A DNA stretch of 64,000 bases, taken from Brevibacillus_C sp046036945 (GTDB lineage: Bacteria > Bacillota > Bacilli > Brevibacillales > Brevibacillaceae). Under the pieces are notes generated by a model. That model saw only the letters and a program-made list of their open reading frames with translations, searched no databases and was not told where the DNA came from. Every line of letters begins with the position of its first letter. Position 1 is the first letter of the stretch. This document shows positions 15,771-24,612 of this stretch, one piece after another. The translations under genes were made by a program, and so were the position numbers. The stretch lies in the NCBI RefSeq assembly GCF_046036945.1, contig NZ_JBJQOQ010000013.1, forward strand, positions 1 to 64,000, in the 5' to 3' direction.

Positions 15771-16874
15771 ATGAAAAAGCGAATTGTGGTCAAGGTGGGC
15801 AGCAGTTCCCTCGCCTCTCCTCTGGGAGGATGCGATCCTGCAAAACTTTCCGCCATCGTTTCCAACATCTCCCGTCTGCATGCGGATGGACATGAAACTG
15901 TACTGGTTTCTTCCGGGGCGGTAGCCAGCGGGTACGCCCAGCTCGGTTACAAACAGCGGCCCCGTACACTGGCGGCCAAGCAGGCAGCCGCTGCCATCGG
16001 CCAAGGCATGTTGATGCAGCAGTACGCCGCCTTGTTTGGGCAAAACAACTGCACGGTTGCGCAAATTCTGCTGACGCGGGGGGATTTTTCCGATCAGGAA
16101 CGCTATCGCCACGCTTTCCAGACTATCTCCCTGCTGCTGTCCCGCAAAGTCCTGCCGATCATCAACGAGAATGACACGGTTTCCGTCGCCGAATTGACGT
16201 TTGGCGACAACGACATGCTGGGCGCATTGGTCGCCGGCCTGGTCCACGCCGATCTCTACGTGATATTGACGGATACGGACGGCTTGTACGACAAAGACCC
16301 GCGCAAACACCCCGACGCCCGGCGGATTCCCTTTTTGCGGACCGTCACGGCAGAAGCGGAAGCGCTGGCGGGAAGCGCCGGGGCACTTGGGACAGGCGGC
16401 ATGGCCTCCAAGCTGAAAGCGGCGAAAACTGCCCATTCCCTGGGCATCCCCTGCTTCATCGGCCGGGCAAACGGCGATGACGGCCTGCTGTCCATCCTGG
16501 CCGGCGAAGGCGTCGGAACGTATGTAGGCATGACCCAGGAACAGACGAAAAAGTGGAACGTCTCTACGCGAAAGCAGTGGATCGCCCTGCACTCCGCCGT
16601 CCACGGCAAACTGCACGTTGACAAGGGAGCTGCCGATGCCCTGCTCAACAAGAACAAAAGCCTGCTGGCAGCCGGCATCCAAAGCGTCGAAGGCTCGTTT
16701 TCGGCAGGGGAAGTCGTCGAGGTACTCTGCGGCGATGCGCTGATCGGCAGAGGGATCAGCCGCTACGGAGCAGAAGAGCTGCGCGAAGCACTGCCTTCAT
16801 CGGAAGGAAACCGGCTTGAAGGCGAAGTGATCAATCGAGACTACTGGGTGACGCTGTTGGCAGTATCCAGTTAG
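15771..16874 (+). CDS. proB: Glutamate 5-kinase
   Basis: ProB phosphorylates glutamate to gamma-glutamyl phosphate, the first step of proline synthesis. The 367-aa protein has an amino-acid-kinase domain (KVGSSSLAS near 10, NENDTVSVAELTFGDND near 135, GTGGMASKLKAAK near 205) and a C-terminal PUA domain from about 275, as in full-length bacterial ProB. The start follows GAAAGGTG. It is the first gene after the T-box, with proA and proC downstream. Confidence 0.96.
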   Translation: MKKRIVVKVGSSSLASPLGGCDPAKLSAIVSNISRLHADGHETVLVSSGAVASGYAQLGYKQRPRTLAAKQAAAAIGQGMLMQQYAALFGQNNCTVAQILLTRGDFSDQERYRHAFQTISLLLSRKVLPIINENDTVSVAELTFGDNDMLGALVAGLVHADLYVILTDTDGLYDKDPRKHPDARRIPFLRTVTAEAEALAGSAGALGTGGMASKLKAAKTAHSLGIPCFIGRANGDDGLLSILAGEGVGTYVGMTQEQTKKWNVSTRKQWIALHSAVHGKLHVDKGAADALLNKNKSLLAAGIQSVEGSFSAGEVVEVLCGDALIGRGISRYGAEELREALPSSEGNRLEGEVINRDYWVTLLAVSS

Positions 16875-16908
16875 AAAAATAGGAAGAAACCGGAGAGGAG
16901 TGTTTTAC

Positions 16909-18183
16909 ATGGACAAAGCACAAATACGCGAAGCAGTCGCACTTCAGGCGCAGGCGGCCAAGCAGGCGGCCCGGGACTGGGCATTGCTGCCTGGCGAACG
17001 GAAAAACGCCGCGCTCAGGGCCATTGGCGAGCAGCTTCTTACGGATGAAGCAGCCATTCTGGCTGCGAATGAACAGGATCTGCAAGCGGCTGAGGCAAGC
17101 GGCCAGCCGGCGAGCTATCTGGATCGGCTGCGGCTCAATCACGAACGGATCCTCGGCCTGGTGCAAAGTCTGGAGGAACTGGCTTCGCTGTCCGACCCGA
17201 TCGGCAGCACCACGGCCAAGTGGGAGCGTCCCAACGGCCTTGTCATCCAGTCGGTGCGGGTGCCCCTCGGCGTGATCGGGATGGTTTACGAGGCTCGCCC
17301 CAACGTTACGGTTGATTCCGCAGCCATCGCGCTGAAGACGGGGAATGCAATCCTGCTCCGCGGCAGCCGCTCTGCCGCCCGGACAAACGTAGCGCTGGCG
17401 GCCAGCATCCGCACGGCCCTGCGCTCTCTCGATTTGCCCGAAGAAGCTGTGCAATACATCGCTATCGAACAGCATGAGTCAGTCGATGCGATGTGTACGT
17501 TGAACGGATTGATCGACGTAATCATTCCGCGCGGAGGTGCGGCATTGATCAACCGCGTCGTAAAGACATCGACTGTGCCCGTGCTGGAAACCGGGGTAGG
17601 CAACTGCCACATCTACGTAGACGAGTCCGCGAACGGTCAAATGGCCGAAGCGATTGCCGTCAATGCCAAGACGAGCCGGCCTTCTGTCTGCAATGCTGCC
17701 GAGAGTCTGCTGCTGCATCGTAAGTGGCCGCGTGAACAGCGGAAAGCTCTGCTCCGCTCCCTTTGGCAGGCCGGGGTAGAAATCCGCGCCTGCGAGATAA
17801 CCAGAGAGGATTTCCCCGAGCTGCAAGAAATCCTGCAGCCCGCACAAGACGAAGACTGGGGCAGCGAGTACCTCGGCATGATCATCTCCGTCCGGACGGT
17901 CGAAAGCCTGGAAGAAGCCCTCGCCCACATCGCCAAATACGGAACCGGGCATTCGGAAGCGATCGTCACCGAAAACGACCAGGCTGCCAGACGCTTTCTC
18001 GCTGCAGTAGACGCCGCCGCCGTCTACCACAACGCTTCTACCCGTTTTACCGATGGCGGCGAATTCGGCTTCGGGGCGGAGATCGGGATCAGCACGCAAA
18101 AGATTCACGCACGCGGTCCGATGGGACTCGAGGCGCTGACCTCGATCAAGTATCAGATCCTGGGCACAGGACAAATACGCTAA
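16909..18183 (+). CDS. proA: Gamma-glutamyl phosphate reductase
   Basis: ProA reduces gamma-glutamyl phosphate with NADPH to glutamate semialdehyde. The 424-aa aldehyde-dehydrogenase-fold protein has PLGVIGMVYEARPNVTVD near 120, ALKTGNAILLRGSRSA near 140, and the catalytic Cys in KTSRPSVCNAAESLL near 260. ATG 16909 is preferred over a GTG 9 nt upstream because of spacing from GAGAGGAG. It is the second gene of proBAC. Confidence 0.96.
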   Translation: MDKAQIREAVALQAQAAKQAARDWALLPGERKNAALRAIGEQLLTDEAAILAANEQDLQAAEASGQPASYLDRLRLNHERILGLVQSLEELASLSDPIGSTTAKWERPNGLVIQSVRVPLGVIGMVYEARPNVTVDSAAIALKTGNAILLRGSRSAARTNVALAASIRTALRSLDLPEEAVQYIAIEQHESVDAMCTLNGLIDVIIPRGGAALINRVVKTSTVPVLETGVGNCHIYVDESANGQMAEAIAVNAKTSRPSVCNAAESLLLHRKWPREQRKALLRSLWQAGVEIRACEITREDFPELQEILQPAQDEDWGSEYLGMIISVRTVESLEEALAHIAKYGTGHSEAIVTENDQAARRFLAAVDAAAVYHNASTRFTDGGEFGFGAEIGISTQKIHARGPMGLEALTSIKYQILGTGQIR

Positions 18184-18196
18184 AGGAGGAATCCAG

Positions 18197-19045
18197 ATGC
18201 AAACCACCTCTTATGAAACCAAACTTCAAACGCTCCGCATCGGTTTCCTCGGTGCCGGATCGATTGTCGAAGCGATGATGGACGGCATGTTAAAAGAAGG
18301 ACTCCTGCCCGCAGAGCAGATTTGGGTGACCAACCGCAGCAATGCGGAGCGCCTGTCCTACCTGCACGACCAGTACAACGTGTGTGCCGTAAACGACAAA
18401 GAACAACTGATTCGCTCGGTCGACCTCCTGATCCTGGGGATCAAGCCCGCCGATGCGGCGAAAGCCTGCCAAGAGCTGCGCGGTCTTGTCCGCCCGAACC
18501 AGCTGGTTATCTCCGTCGTCGCCGGTGTATCGACTGAATTGATCGGTTCCTGGCTGGGGACAGACTGTCCGGTCGTCCGGGCGATGCCGAGTACTTCTTC
18601 GGCTGTCGGACTATCGACCACAGGGATAGCTCCTGGCCGCTACGCCGACGAAACCCACCTCCAGCTGGCCCGCCTGCTCTTCTCCTCCATCGGCTACGTC
18701 CATATTGTGCCGGAGCAGGAGATCGACATCATCACGGGCCTGGCAGCCAGCGGCCCGGCTTTTATCTACTATCTTGTGGAGGCGATGGAGGGCGCCGGAG
18801 TGACCGCTGGCCTGTCCCCGGCTATGGCCCGGGAAATGACGGTGCAAACCCTGCACGGAGCCGCCCAAATGCTGATGCAGACGAAGACGGAACCTGCCGT
18901 GCTGCGGCAAAAGATTACCAGTCCCGGCGGTACAACCCAGGCCGGCCTGGAAGTGTTGAACCGATACGACTTCCAAAAAGCGGTCAGCTCCGCGATCCTG
19001 CGGGCGACAGAGCGTTCCCGCGAGCTGGGAGCCCAGCACGAATAG
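18197..19045 (+). CDS. proC: Pyrroline-5-carboxylate reductase
   Basis: ProC makes proline from pyrroline-5-carboxylate with NAD(P)H. The 282-aa protein has an N-terminal Rossmann motif IGFLGAGSIVEAMMDGML, LLILGIKPAD near 80, a VRAMPSTSSAVG segment near 130 and the family signature TSPGGTTQAGL near 240. AAAGGAGG precedes the ATG. With proB and proA it makes a complete glutamate-to-proline operon; the T-box therefore appears to control the last step too. Confidence 0.95.
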   Translation: MQTTSYETKLQTLRIGFLGAGSIVEAMMDGMLKEGLLPAEQIWVTNRSNAERLSYLHDQYNVCAVNDKEQLIRSVDLLILGIKPADAAKACQELRGLVRPNQLVISVVAGVSTELIGSWLGTDCPVVRAMPSTSSAVGLSTTGIAPGRYADETHLQLARLLFSSIGYVHIVPEQEIDIITGLAASGPAFIYYLVEAMEGAGVTAGLSPAMAREMTVQTLHGAAQMLMQTKTEPAVLRQKITSPGGTTQAGLEVLNRYDFQKAVSSAILRATERSRELGAQHE

Positions 19046-19047
19046 AC

Positions 19048-19075
19048 TTGGCTTCCATTCTATGTGTGTTATGCT
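19048..19075 (+). promoter_or_regulatory. Promoter of the P-loop gene
   Basis: TTGGCT (19048-19053), a 16-bp spacer and TATGCT (19070-19075), right after the proC stop and 30 bp before the next start. Confidence 0.55.
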
Positions 19076-19104
19076 AGTGAGACACCGATTCGTGAGGAGA
19101 GGGC

Positions 19105-19935
19105 ATGCATATGGAAGTGTACGCATTATACGGCTCCAGCGGAACAGGCAAAAGCTCGAGTGCGCTGGAGCTTGCCCACCGGCTGGAAATTGAGGCAATC
19201 ATCGATGACGGCATCCTCATTTACCAGGGGCGAAAGGTGGCCGGTACTTCGGCCAAATACGAAAAAACGAAAATCCAGGCAGTGAAACGGGCGATCTTCT
19301 TCTACCCTGACCATACGGAGGAAGTAAAGCGGATCATGGGCCGGCTCCCGATATCTCGGCTGCTCGTCATCGGCACCTCCAAGCGGATGATTGAGCGTAT
19401 CGTCACGACACTAGAACTGCCTGCTCCCGCCCGGTTCATCTCCATCGAGTCGATCAAACCGGCTCAAGAGATCAAAGCGGCCCGGTACATCCGGGAAACA
19501 CAGGGAAAACACGTCATTCCCGTGCCGCGGGTCGAGGTGGAAAAGGACTTCTTCCAGCGAATTATCGCGTCTGCCCAGCAGATCTTCTCGACCCGAAAAG
19601 AAGTGATCGGCGAGACGACAATCGTGCAGCCTGCTTTTTCCGGCGGGCGCATTCAGGTGTACGAGCACGTGCTAAAAAAAATCGTCCAGGCGGCTTGTCT
19701 TCGCTTTACCGAAGTGGCGCAGGTACACAAATCGACCTATACGTTTCATGACCTGCCTCGCCTCTCGGTCAACCTGACGCTGTCCGTTCCCTTCGGCACG
19801 GCCATCCGTCCGATCGTCCGCCAGCTGCAGCAGGCCTTGTACGACGAACTTGACTACTGTTTGAATATCGCTCCGGCGTCGATCGACGTTACGATTCAAT
19901 CTGTACAGATTGAGGCAAGTCTGACATCCAAATAG
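19105..19935 (+). CDS. P-loop ATPase-like protein with C-terminal Asp23-like domain
   Basis: A 276-aa protein without a named function that I can recall. The N-terminal part has a Walker A motif, LYGSSGTGKSSSAL (residues 8-21), and behaves like a small P-loop kinase or NTPase; DDGILIYQGRKVAG near 33 could contribute metal-binding residues. From about residue 190 the sequence (VYEHVLKKIVQAACLRF, then LSVPFGTAIRPIVRQLQQAL) resembles the Asp23/Gls24 envelope-stress domain. ATG 19105 follows GAGGAG by 5 nt; a second ATG two codons on is also possible. It is monocistronic, with a promoter before it and a bidirectional terminator after it. Confidence 0.75.
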   Translation: MHMEVYALYGSSGTGKSSSALELAHRLEIEAIIDDGILIYQGRKVAGTSAKYEKTKIQAVKRAIFFYPDHTEEVKRIMGRLPISRLLVIGTSKRMIERIVTTLELPAPARFISIESIKPAQEIKAARYIRETQGKHVIPVPRVEVEKDFFQRIIASAQQIFSTRKEVIGETTIVQPAFSGGRIQVYEHVLKKIVQAACLRFTEVAQVHKSTYTFHDLPRLSVNLTLSVPFGTAIRPIVRQLQQALYDELDYCLNIAPASIDVTIQSVQIEASLTSK

Positions 19936-19993
19936 TTATCTTTCGTTTTAAGGATATCGCTGGGCTCCCTCTCAATTTCCAAAATTTTGGAAT

Positions 19994-20040
19994 AAAAATA
20001 GGAAGACGCTAAGGTTTGCCGACCTCGTCTTCCTATTTTC
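19994..20040. terminator. Bidirectional terminator between convergent genes
   Basis: AAATAGGAAGACG and CGTCTTCCTATTT form a 13-bp stem flanked by A and T tracts on both sides. It serves the P-loop gene on plus and the ABC transporter operon on minus. Confidence 0.9.
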
Positions 20041-20055
20041 CCTATAGATTTCCGT

Positions 20056-21624
20056 TTATTTTACCATTTTTGCATTCCAGAAAACTGGTCCTGCGAAGCC
20101 CATTATTCCCTCTACCTTGTCCGATGCGCCATATAGGGTTTGGTAGTTACTTAGTATCGTTACAGGCAGATGCTCCTTCCATGCATGCTCTTGCAATTCA
20201 TTCCATAGTTTCGTCGCTTCCTCTTGGGAAGATGCATCCTTAATGCCCTTCAACAAATCGATCGACTTAGCGTCAGTAATCCCCCCGGCATAAGTAGAGC
20301 TAAGATAGAGAAGTTGCGGCGGCGTATTTACGTATGCTGCTCCAGCGACCAATGCATCCCAATCTCCCACTTTACTTTGTTTCTCCTGTACGGTTGGCCA
20401 ATCATAGACCTCTAACTTCACATTCATTCCAAGCTGTGTTAATTGTTCCTGGATGATAACTGCCGCATTATAAAAATGAGGGTAGTCTCGTGATGTCAAA
20501 ATCTTGAATTCTTCATTATTATAACCTATTTCCTCTAATATTTTTTTCGCTTTCTCAGGATTTTTCTGGTTATAGAATTCACTGCCTGCATCACTCGCCC
20601 AGTTCTTCATATTATAATACATGTACCCGGGTTTTAAATTGTATAGGTCGTCCGTCGTAAAGGTCGCATGCATCACTTTATCTAAATCCAATGCCGTGTT
20701 AATCGCTTCCCGCATCTTGAAATTAGATGAAAGACCCTTTTTTTCATTATAGTACATAACGAGTTGGCCATAGTTATCTAAAACCGGTCTCAAATTCGGG
20801 GAATTTTTCAATTGTTCATAGTTGTCAAAGTTAATGGTATAAGCAAAGTCATACTTTCCTGTTTGCAGACCAGTCAATCGCGTAGAAGCATCCTTCACAA
20901 CTTCAAAATATAAATCGTCAATCAAGGCTTCTTTCTTACCAGCCAGTCCATCCGGTTTTCCCTCGGCAGATTGATAGCCATCGTATTTCGTAAAATGAAT
21001 GTATTGATCCTGTTTCCATTCTACAAATTTGTAAGGGCCTGTCCCAATATATTCAGACACCCCTGAAGGAGTCGCTGCATCAACCACCGATTTCGGCATA
21101 ATGGCAGCTGCCATATTTGGTGAAGCCATGGCGTCTAAAGCAAGTACGGAGGGCTGCGCTAAATGTAAGACAACGGTGTAATTATCCTTCGCTTCGAAAG
21201 CAGCCCCTTCAAAGATTTTGCCCGCTGACGATGACTTCTGTGCCCATCGGGTCATCGAGGCAACGACATCCTCCGCCGTCATCTCATTGCCATTATGGAA
21301 TTTAACCCCTTTTCTCAAATGAAACGTAATCGTTTTATGATCGTCACTCACGTCATAAGATTCAGCAAGACTAGGTGCGACTTGGTAGGATGAATCGACA
21401 GTGACAAGGGTTTCAAAGACCAATCTCGCCATATCACGCGAGACAGCAGTTGAACTAATTGGCTGGTCGATTGTCGGCGGCTGAACGGATAAGGCAATCC
21501 TTAATTCTTTCGGTTTGTTATCACTCTTATCACCTGCATTCGTTGCTGGTTCTGAGCCGCATCCTGCGATCACAAGCATCATCGCTAAAACCAGGATGAA
21601 TATTCTAAGCTTTCTCTTTTTCAT
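20056..21624 (-). CDS. ABC transporter substrate-binding lipoprotein (peptide/nickel type, SBP family 5)
   Basis: A 522-aa lipoprotein: signal with lipobox VIAGC near 22, then the long two-lobe binding protein fold of the oligopeptide/dipeptide/nickel family, with the hallmark MARLVFETLVTVDSSYQVAP near 65 and LAESYDVSDDHKTITFHLRK just after. It captures peptides or a related small ligand outside the membrane. It is the last gene of a five-gene operon (permease, permease, ATPase, ATPase, binding protein). The whole block is more AT-rich than the flanking genes, suggesting a separate origin. The ligand cannot be told from sequence. Confidence 0.9.
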   Translation of the reverse strand: MKKRKLRIFILVLAMMLVIAGCGSEPATNAGDKSDNKPKELRIALSVQPPTIDQPISSTAVSRDMARLVFETLVTVDSSYQVAPSLAESYDVSDDHKTITFHLRKGVKFHNGNEMTAEDVVASMTRWAQKSSSAGKIFEGAAFEAKDNYTVVLHLAQPSVLALDAMASPNMAAAIMPKSVVDAATPSGVSEYIGTGPYKFVEWKQDQYIHFTKYDGYQSAEGKPDGLAGKKEALIDDLYFEVVKDASTRLTGLQTGKYDFAYTINFDNYEQLKNSPNLRPVLDNYGQLVMYYNEKKGLSSNFKMREAINTALDLDKVMHATFTTDDLYNLKPGYMYYNMKNWASDAGSEFYNQKNPEKAKKILEEIGYNNEEFKILTSRDYPHFYNAAVIIQEQLTQLGMNVKLEVYDWPTVQEKQSKVGDWDALVAGAAYVNTPPQLLYLSSTYAGGITDAKSIDLLKGIKDASSQEEATKLWNELQEHAWKEHLPVTILSNYQTLYGASDKVEGIMGFAGPVFWNAKMVK

Positions 21625-21671
21625 TTCCTACATCTCCCCGTTTTGCATTTTTTTTAATGAAGGATAAACCA

Positions 21672-22655
21672 TTAATGCAAATGACAAGCCACAATGTGTC
21701 TCTTCAAAACCTCTTTCTTGACAGGTACTTCGGTCTTGCATATATCCATGACAAATGGACAGCGTGTATGAAAAACACATCCGCTTGGAGGAGATAATGG
21801 AGAAGGAAGTTCACCCTTTAAGACGATCCGTTCTCTCTTCACCCTTGGGTTGGGCAGCGGTACTGCAGCTAACAGTGCTTTCGTATAGGGATGAAGCGGA
21901 TTTTCAAATAAGCTGTCGGTGGGCGCTTCTTCAACGAGCCCTCCCAAATACATCACACCGATTCGATCGGAGATATGGCGGACCACACTAATATCGTGGG
22001 CAATAAAAAGGTAAGTCAGCTTCATCTCGTTTTGTAATTCCCGCAATAAATTGATGATTTGCGACTGAATGGATACATCAAGAGCAGAAACGGGTTCATC
22101 CGCAATCAATATTTTGGGATTCACGACTAAAGCTCTTGCAAGCCCGATCCGTTGCCTCTGCCCTCCGGAAAGCTCGTGTGGATATCGGTAATAATGATCC
22201 ACTCGCATCCCTACTTTATGCAAGATATCCATCACAATTTCAGTACGTTCTTTTTTATTGCCCATAGAGTGGATCGCTAATGGCTCTTCTAATATACTTC
22301 CTATACGCTTGCGGGGGTTTAGAGATGAATAAGGATCCTGAAACACCATTTGCAACTCTTTTCTCATGTTGTGCAGATCTTTACCCGTCAGTCGAAAAAT
22401 ATCTTGATTTTTATAAAACGCACTCCCATCTGTTGGCTCAATCAAACGTAATATCATTCTTCCAGTCGTACTTTTACCACAACCTGATTCACCGACTAAC
22501 CCAAAAGTTTCCCCCTCATAGAGCTGGAAAGAAACATTATTGACAGCCTTAACGTGTCCTTTTATCCCGCCTAGTGCCCCTTTCACAGGAAAATGTTTCT
22601 TTAGCCCTTGAACATCCAGCAATGGGGTTTGGGACTCATCAGTTTGAAGTGGCAT
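21672..22655 (-). CDS. Peptide/nickel ABC transporter ATPase (DppF/OppF type)
   Basis: A 327-aa ATPase with Walker A GLVGESGCGKST near 55, QMVFQDPYSSLNPR near 105, the signature LSGGQRQRIGLARAL near 160 and Walker B ILIADEPVSALD near 182. The C-terminal oligopeptide-transporter extension has a Cys cluster (CVFHTRCPFVMDIC ... C) seen in this family and sometimes binding an iron-sulfur cluster. It overlaps the end of the preceding ATPase gene by 17 bp and forms a heterodimer with that product. Confidence 0.92.
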   Translation of the reverse strand: MPLQTDESQTPLLDVQGLKKHFPVKGALGGIKGHVKAVNNVSFQLYEGETFGLVGESGCGKSTTGRMILRLIEPTDGSAFYKNQDIFRLTGKDLHNMRKELQMVFQDPYSSLNPRKRIGSILEEPLAIHSMGNKKERTEIVMDILHKVGMRVDHYYRYPHELSGGQRQRIGLARALVVNPKILIADEPVSALDVSIQSQIINLLRELQNEMKLTYLFIAHDISVVRHISDRIGVMYLGGLVEEAPTDSLFENPLHPYTKALLAAVPLPNPRVKRERIVLKGELPSPLSPPSGCVFHTRCPFVMDICKTEVPVKKEVLKRHIVACHLH

Positions 22656-23655
22656 ACTGCTCTCTCCCTTCGCTTGCTATTTTGTCGGCATGCCAACATC
22701 TGACTTTTTGAGATTTTGTAATCGACTTGAGTTCCGGCATCTTCTCTTTACACAAATCATCGGCATAGGGACAACGCGGGGCAAAGCGACACCCTTTCGG
22801 AATATTGTCCAGGGCAGGGACAACCCCTTTAATGACATGTAATTTTTGCGAACGATCCCCATCTAATTGCGGTATGGATTTAATCAACCCATTTGTATAC
22901 GGGTGAAGCGGATTTGTAAATAGACTGTCGGTATCCGCTTCTTCGACGATCTGACCAAGGTACATAACGACAACACGCGAACATATTTCAGCAACGACTC
23001 CAAGATCGTGGGTAATAAAGATAACTCCCATCCCGAGATCTTGATTCAATTGGACGATGAGGTCCAGGATTTGCGATTGAATCGTAACATCCAACGCCGT
23101 CGTTGGTTCATCGGCTATCAAGAGCTTCGGTTGGCAAGAGAGCGCAAGGGCAATCATCACTCGCTGCTGCATCCCGCCTGATAACTGATGCGGATATTCG
23201 TTGACTCGTTTTTCTGGCGCCGGAATCCCAGTAAGTCTTAGCATCTCTACTGCCTTTGCATAAGCTTCCTTTTTAGAAACTTTCTGATGCAGCAAAATAG
23301 ATTCGGCGATTTGGTAGCCGATGGTGTACACCGGGTTGAGCGAACTGAGAGGATCCTGAAAAATCATCGCAATATAATTTCCACGAATTTCCTGCATCTT
23401 ATCCGTCGAAAGTTGAAGCAAATTTGTCCCTCTAAAGTTAATTTCACCTTCGTATTGTGCAGTATGCTTTTCATCAAACAGCCTCAAAATAGACTGGGAA
23501 GTTACACTTTTTCCACATCCTGATTCCCCAACAACGCCTAATATTTCACCTTCCTCAACATGGAAACTAACCCCATCCACTGCTGTGACACGACCGCGTT
23601 CTGTATGAAAATGGGTTTTCAGCTCTTTTACATTTAAGAGAGGCTGTTTATGCAC
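22639..23655 (-). CDS. Peptide/nickel ABC transporter ATPase (DppD/OppD type)
   Basis: A 338-aa ATPase with Walker A GVVGESGCGKSV, the AMIFQDPLSSLNPVYTIG block, the signature LSGGMQQRVMIALAL, Walker B LLIADEPTTALD, and the C-terminal CRFAPRCPYADDLC motif. I place the start at GTG 23655 (VHKQPLLNVKEL) because AGGGTGA lies 5 nt before it; GTG 23664 in the same frame is the alternative. It is the third gene of the transporter operon. Confidence 0.9.
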   Translation of the reverse strand: MHKQPLLNVKELKTHFHTERGRVTAVDGVSFHVEEGEILGVVGESGCGKSVTSQSILRLFDEKHTAQYEGEINFRGTNLLQLSTDKMQEIRGNYIAMIFQDPLSSLNPVYTIGYQIAESILLHQKVSKKEAYAKAVEMLRLTGIPAPEKRVNEYPHQLSGGMQQRVMIALALSCQPKLLIADEPTTALDVTIQSQILDLIVQLNQDLGMGVIFITHDLGVVAEICSRVVVMYLGQIVEEADTDSLFTNPLHPYTNGLIKSIPQLDGDRSQKLHVIKGVVPALDNIPKGCRFAPRCPYADDLCKEKMPELKSITKSQKVRCWHADKIASEGREQYATSN

Positions 23656-23697
23656 GAAAATCACCCTATCTCGTTTTTTAGCCTGTATCTATTTGAT

Positions 23698-24597
23698 TTA
23701 TTTTTTTCCTTTGGCAGTGTGTGGATCGATTAAGTCACGAAATCCATCACCTAGCAGATTTAATCCTAATACAGATAAAATAATGGTAATGCCTGGAAAT
23801 ACAGTCATCCACCAAGCATTAAAAATGACCATCTTGCCATCGTATAAAATATTTCCCCAACTTGGATCCGGTGCTGGAACCCCTGCTCCCAAAAAACTCA
23901 ATGCCGCTTCAATAATAATCGCATCCGCAAAAATAAAAGTGGCTTGAATAACTAATGGCGAAATCGTGTTAGGCAAAATGTGCATCCATATAATCCGCAA
24001 TTGGCTTGCCCCTTGAGCTTTCATCGCTTCAATATACGTTTGCTCTCGAACAACGATTGCCGCTGAGCGAATGACGCGTGCGATTAAAGGGGTAAACACG
24101 ATCGTCAATGCGGTAACCACATTTTGGGTATTAGGACCTAACGCTGCCATCAATGCAATGGCTAATAAAATGGCGGGGATGGCCATCAGGCCGTCGCAAA
24201 TACGCATGAGAATATGATCGAGGGTACGGTAATAACCCGCATATAACCCGATAACCAATCCAAAAAGAGAGGAGAGTGCGGCTACGGAAAAGCCAACTCC
24301 CATCGTAACTTTCGCTCCGTATACGATACGTGTTAAGAGATCACGGCCAAATTCGTCGGTCCCTAACCAATGAATGGCATTCGGTGCTTTCAGACGATCC
24401 ATGACTTCCATTTGATACGGACTATAGGGCACGAGTAATGGCCCAATAAAGGCCAATGCTGTTAAAAAAATAAGAATGAGGCCTCCACTGACCATTTGTT
24501 TATTCGTTAAAAGTCGCCGGATAAATAATTGTCTTTGTGATCTTTTTAACTCTTTTTTGATATGGGACTGTTGAGCGATTTCTGCAATGACCTCCAT
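23698..24597 (-). CDS. Peptide/nickel ABC transporter permease (DppC/OppC type)
   Basis: A 299-aa membrane protein with an N-terminal cytoplasmic tail, a first helix near 35-55, HWLGTDEFGRDLLTRIVYGA (typical of this permease family) near 90, and five more helices. The binding-protein-dependent transport EAA loop is EAMKAQGASQLRIIWMHILP near 205. AAAGGCGGG precedes the ATG. It pairs with the permease encoded just upstream. Confidence 0.92.
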   Translation of the reverse strand: MEVIAEIAQQSHIKKELKRSQRQLFIRRLLTNKQMVSGGLILIFLTALAFIGPLLVPYSPYQMEVMDRLKAPNAIHWLGTDEFGRDLLTRIVYGAKVTMGVGFSVAALSSLFGLVIGLYAGYYRTLDHILMRICDGLMAIPAILLAIALMAALGPNTQNVVTALTIVFTPLIARVIRSAAIVVREQTYIEAMKAQGASQLRIIWMHILPNTISPLVIQATFIFADAIIIEAALSFLGAGVPAPDPSWGNILYDGKMVIFNAWWMTVFPGITIILSVLGLNLLGDGFRDLIDPHTAKGKK

Positions 24598-24612
24598 ATT
24601 TATCCCGCCTTT

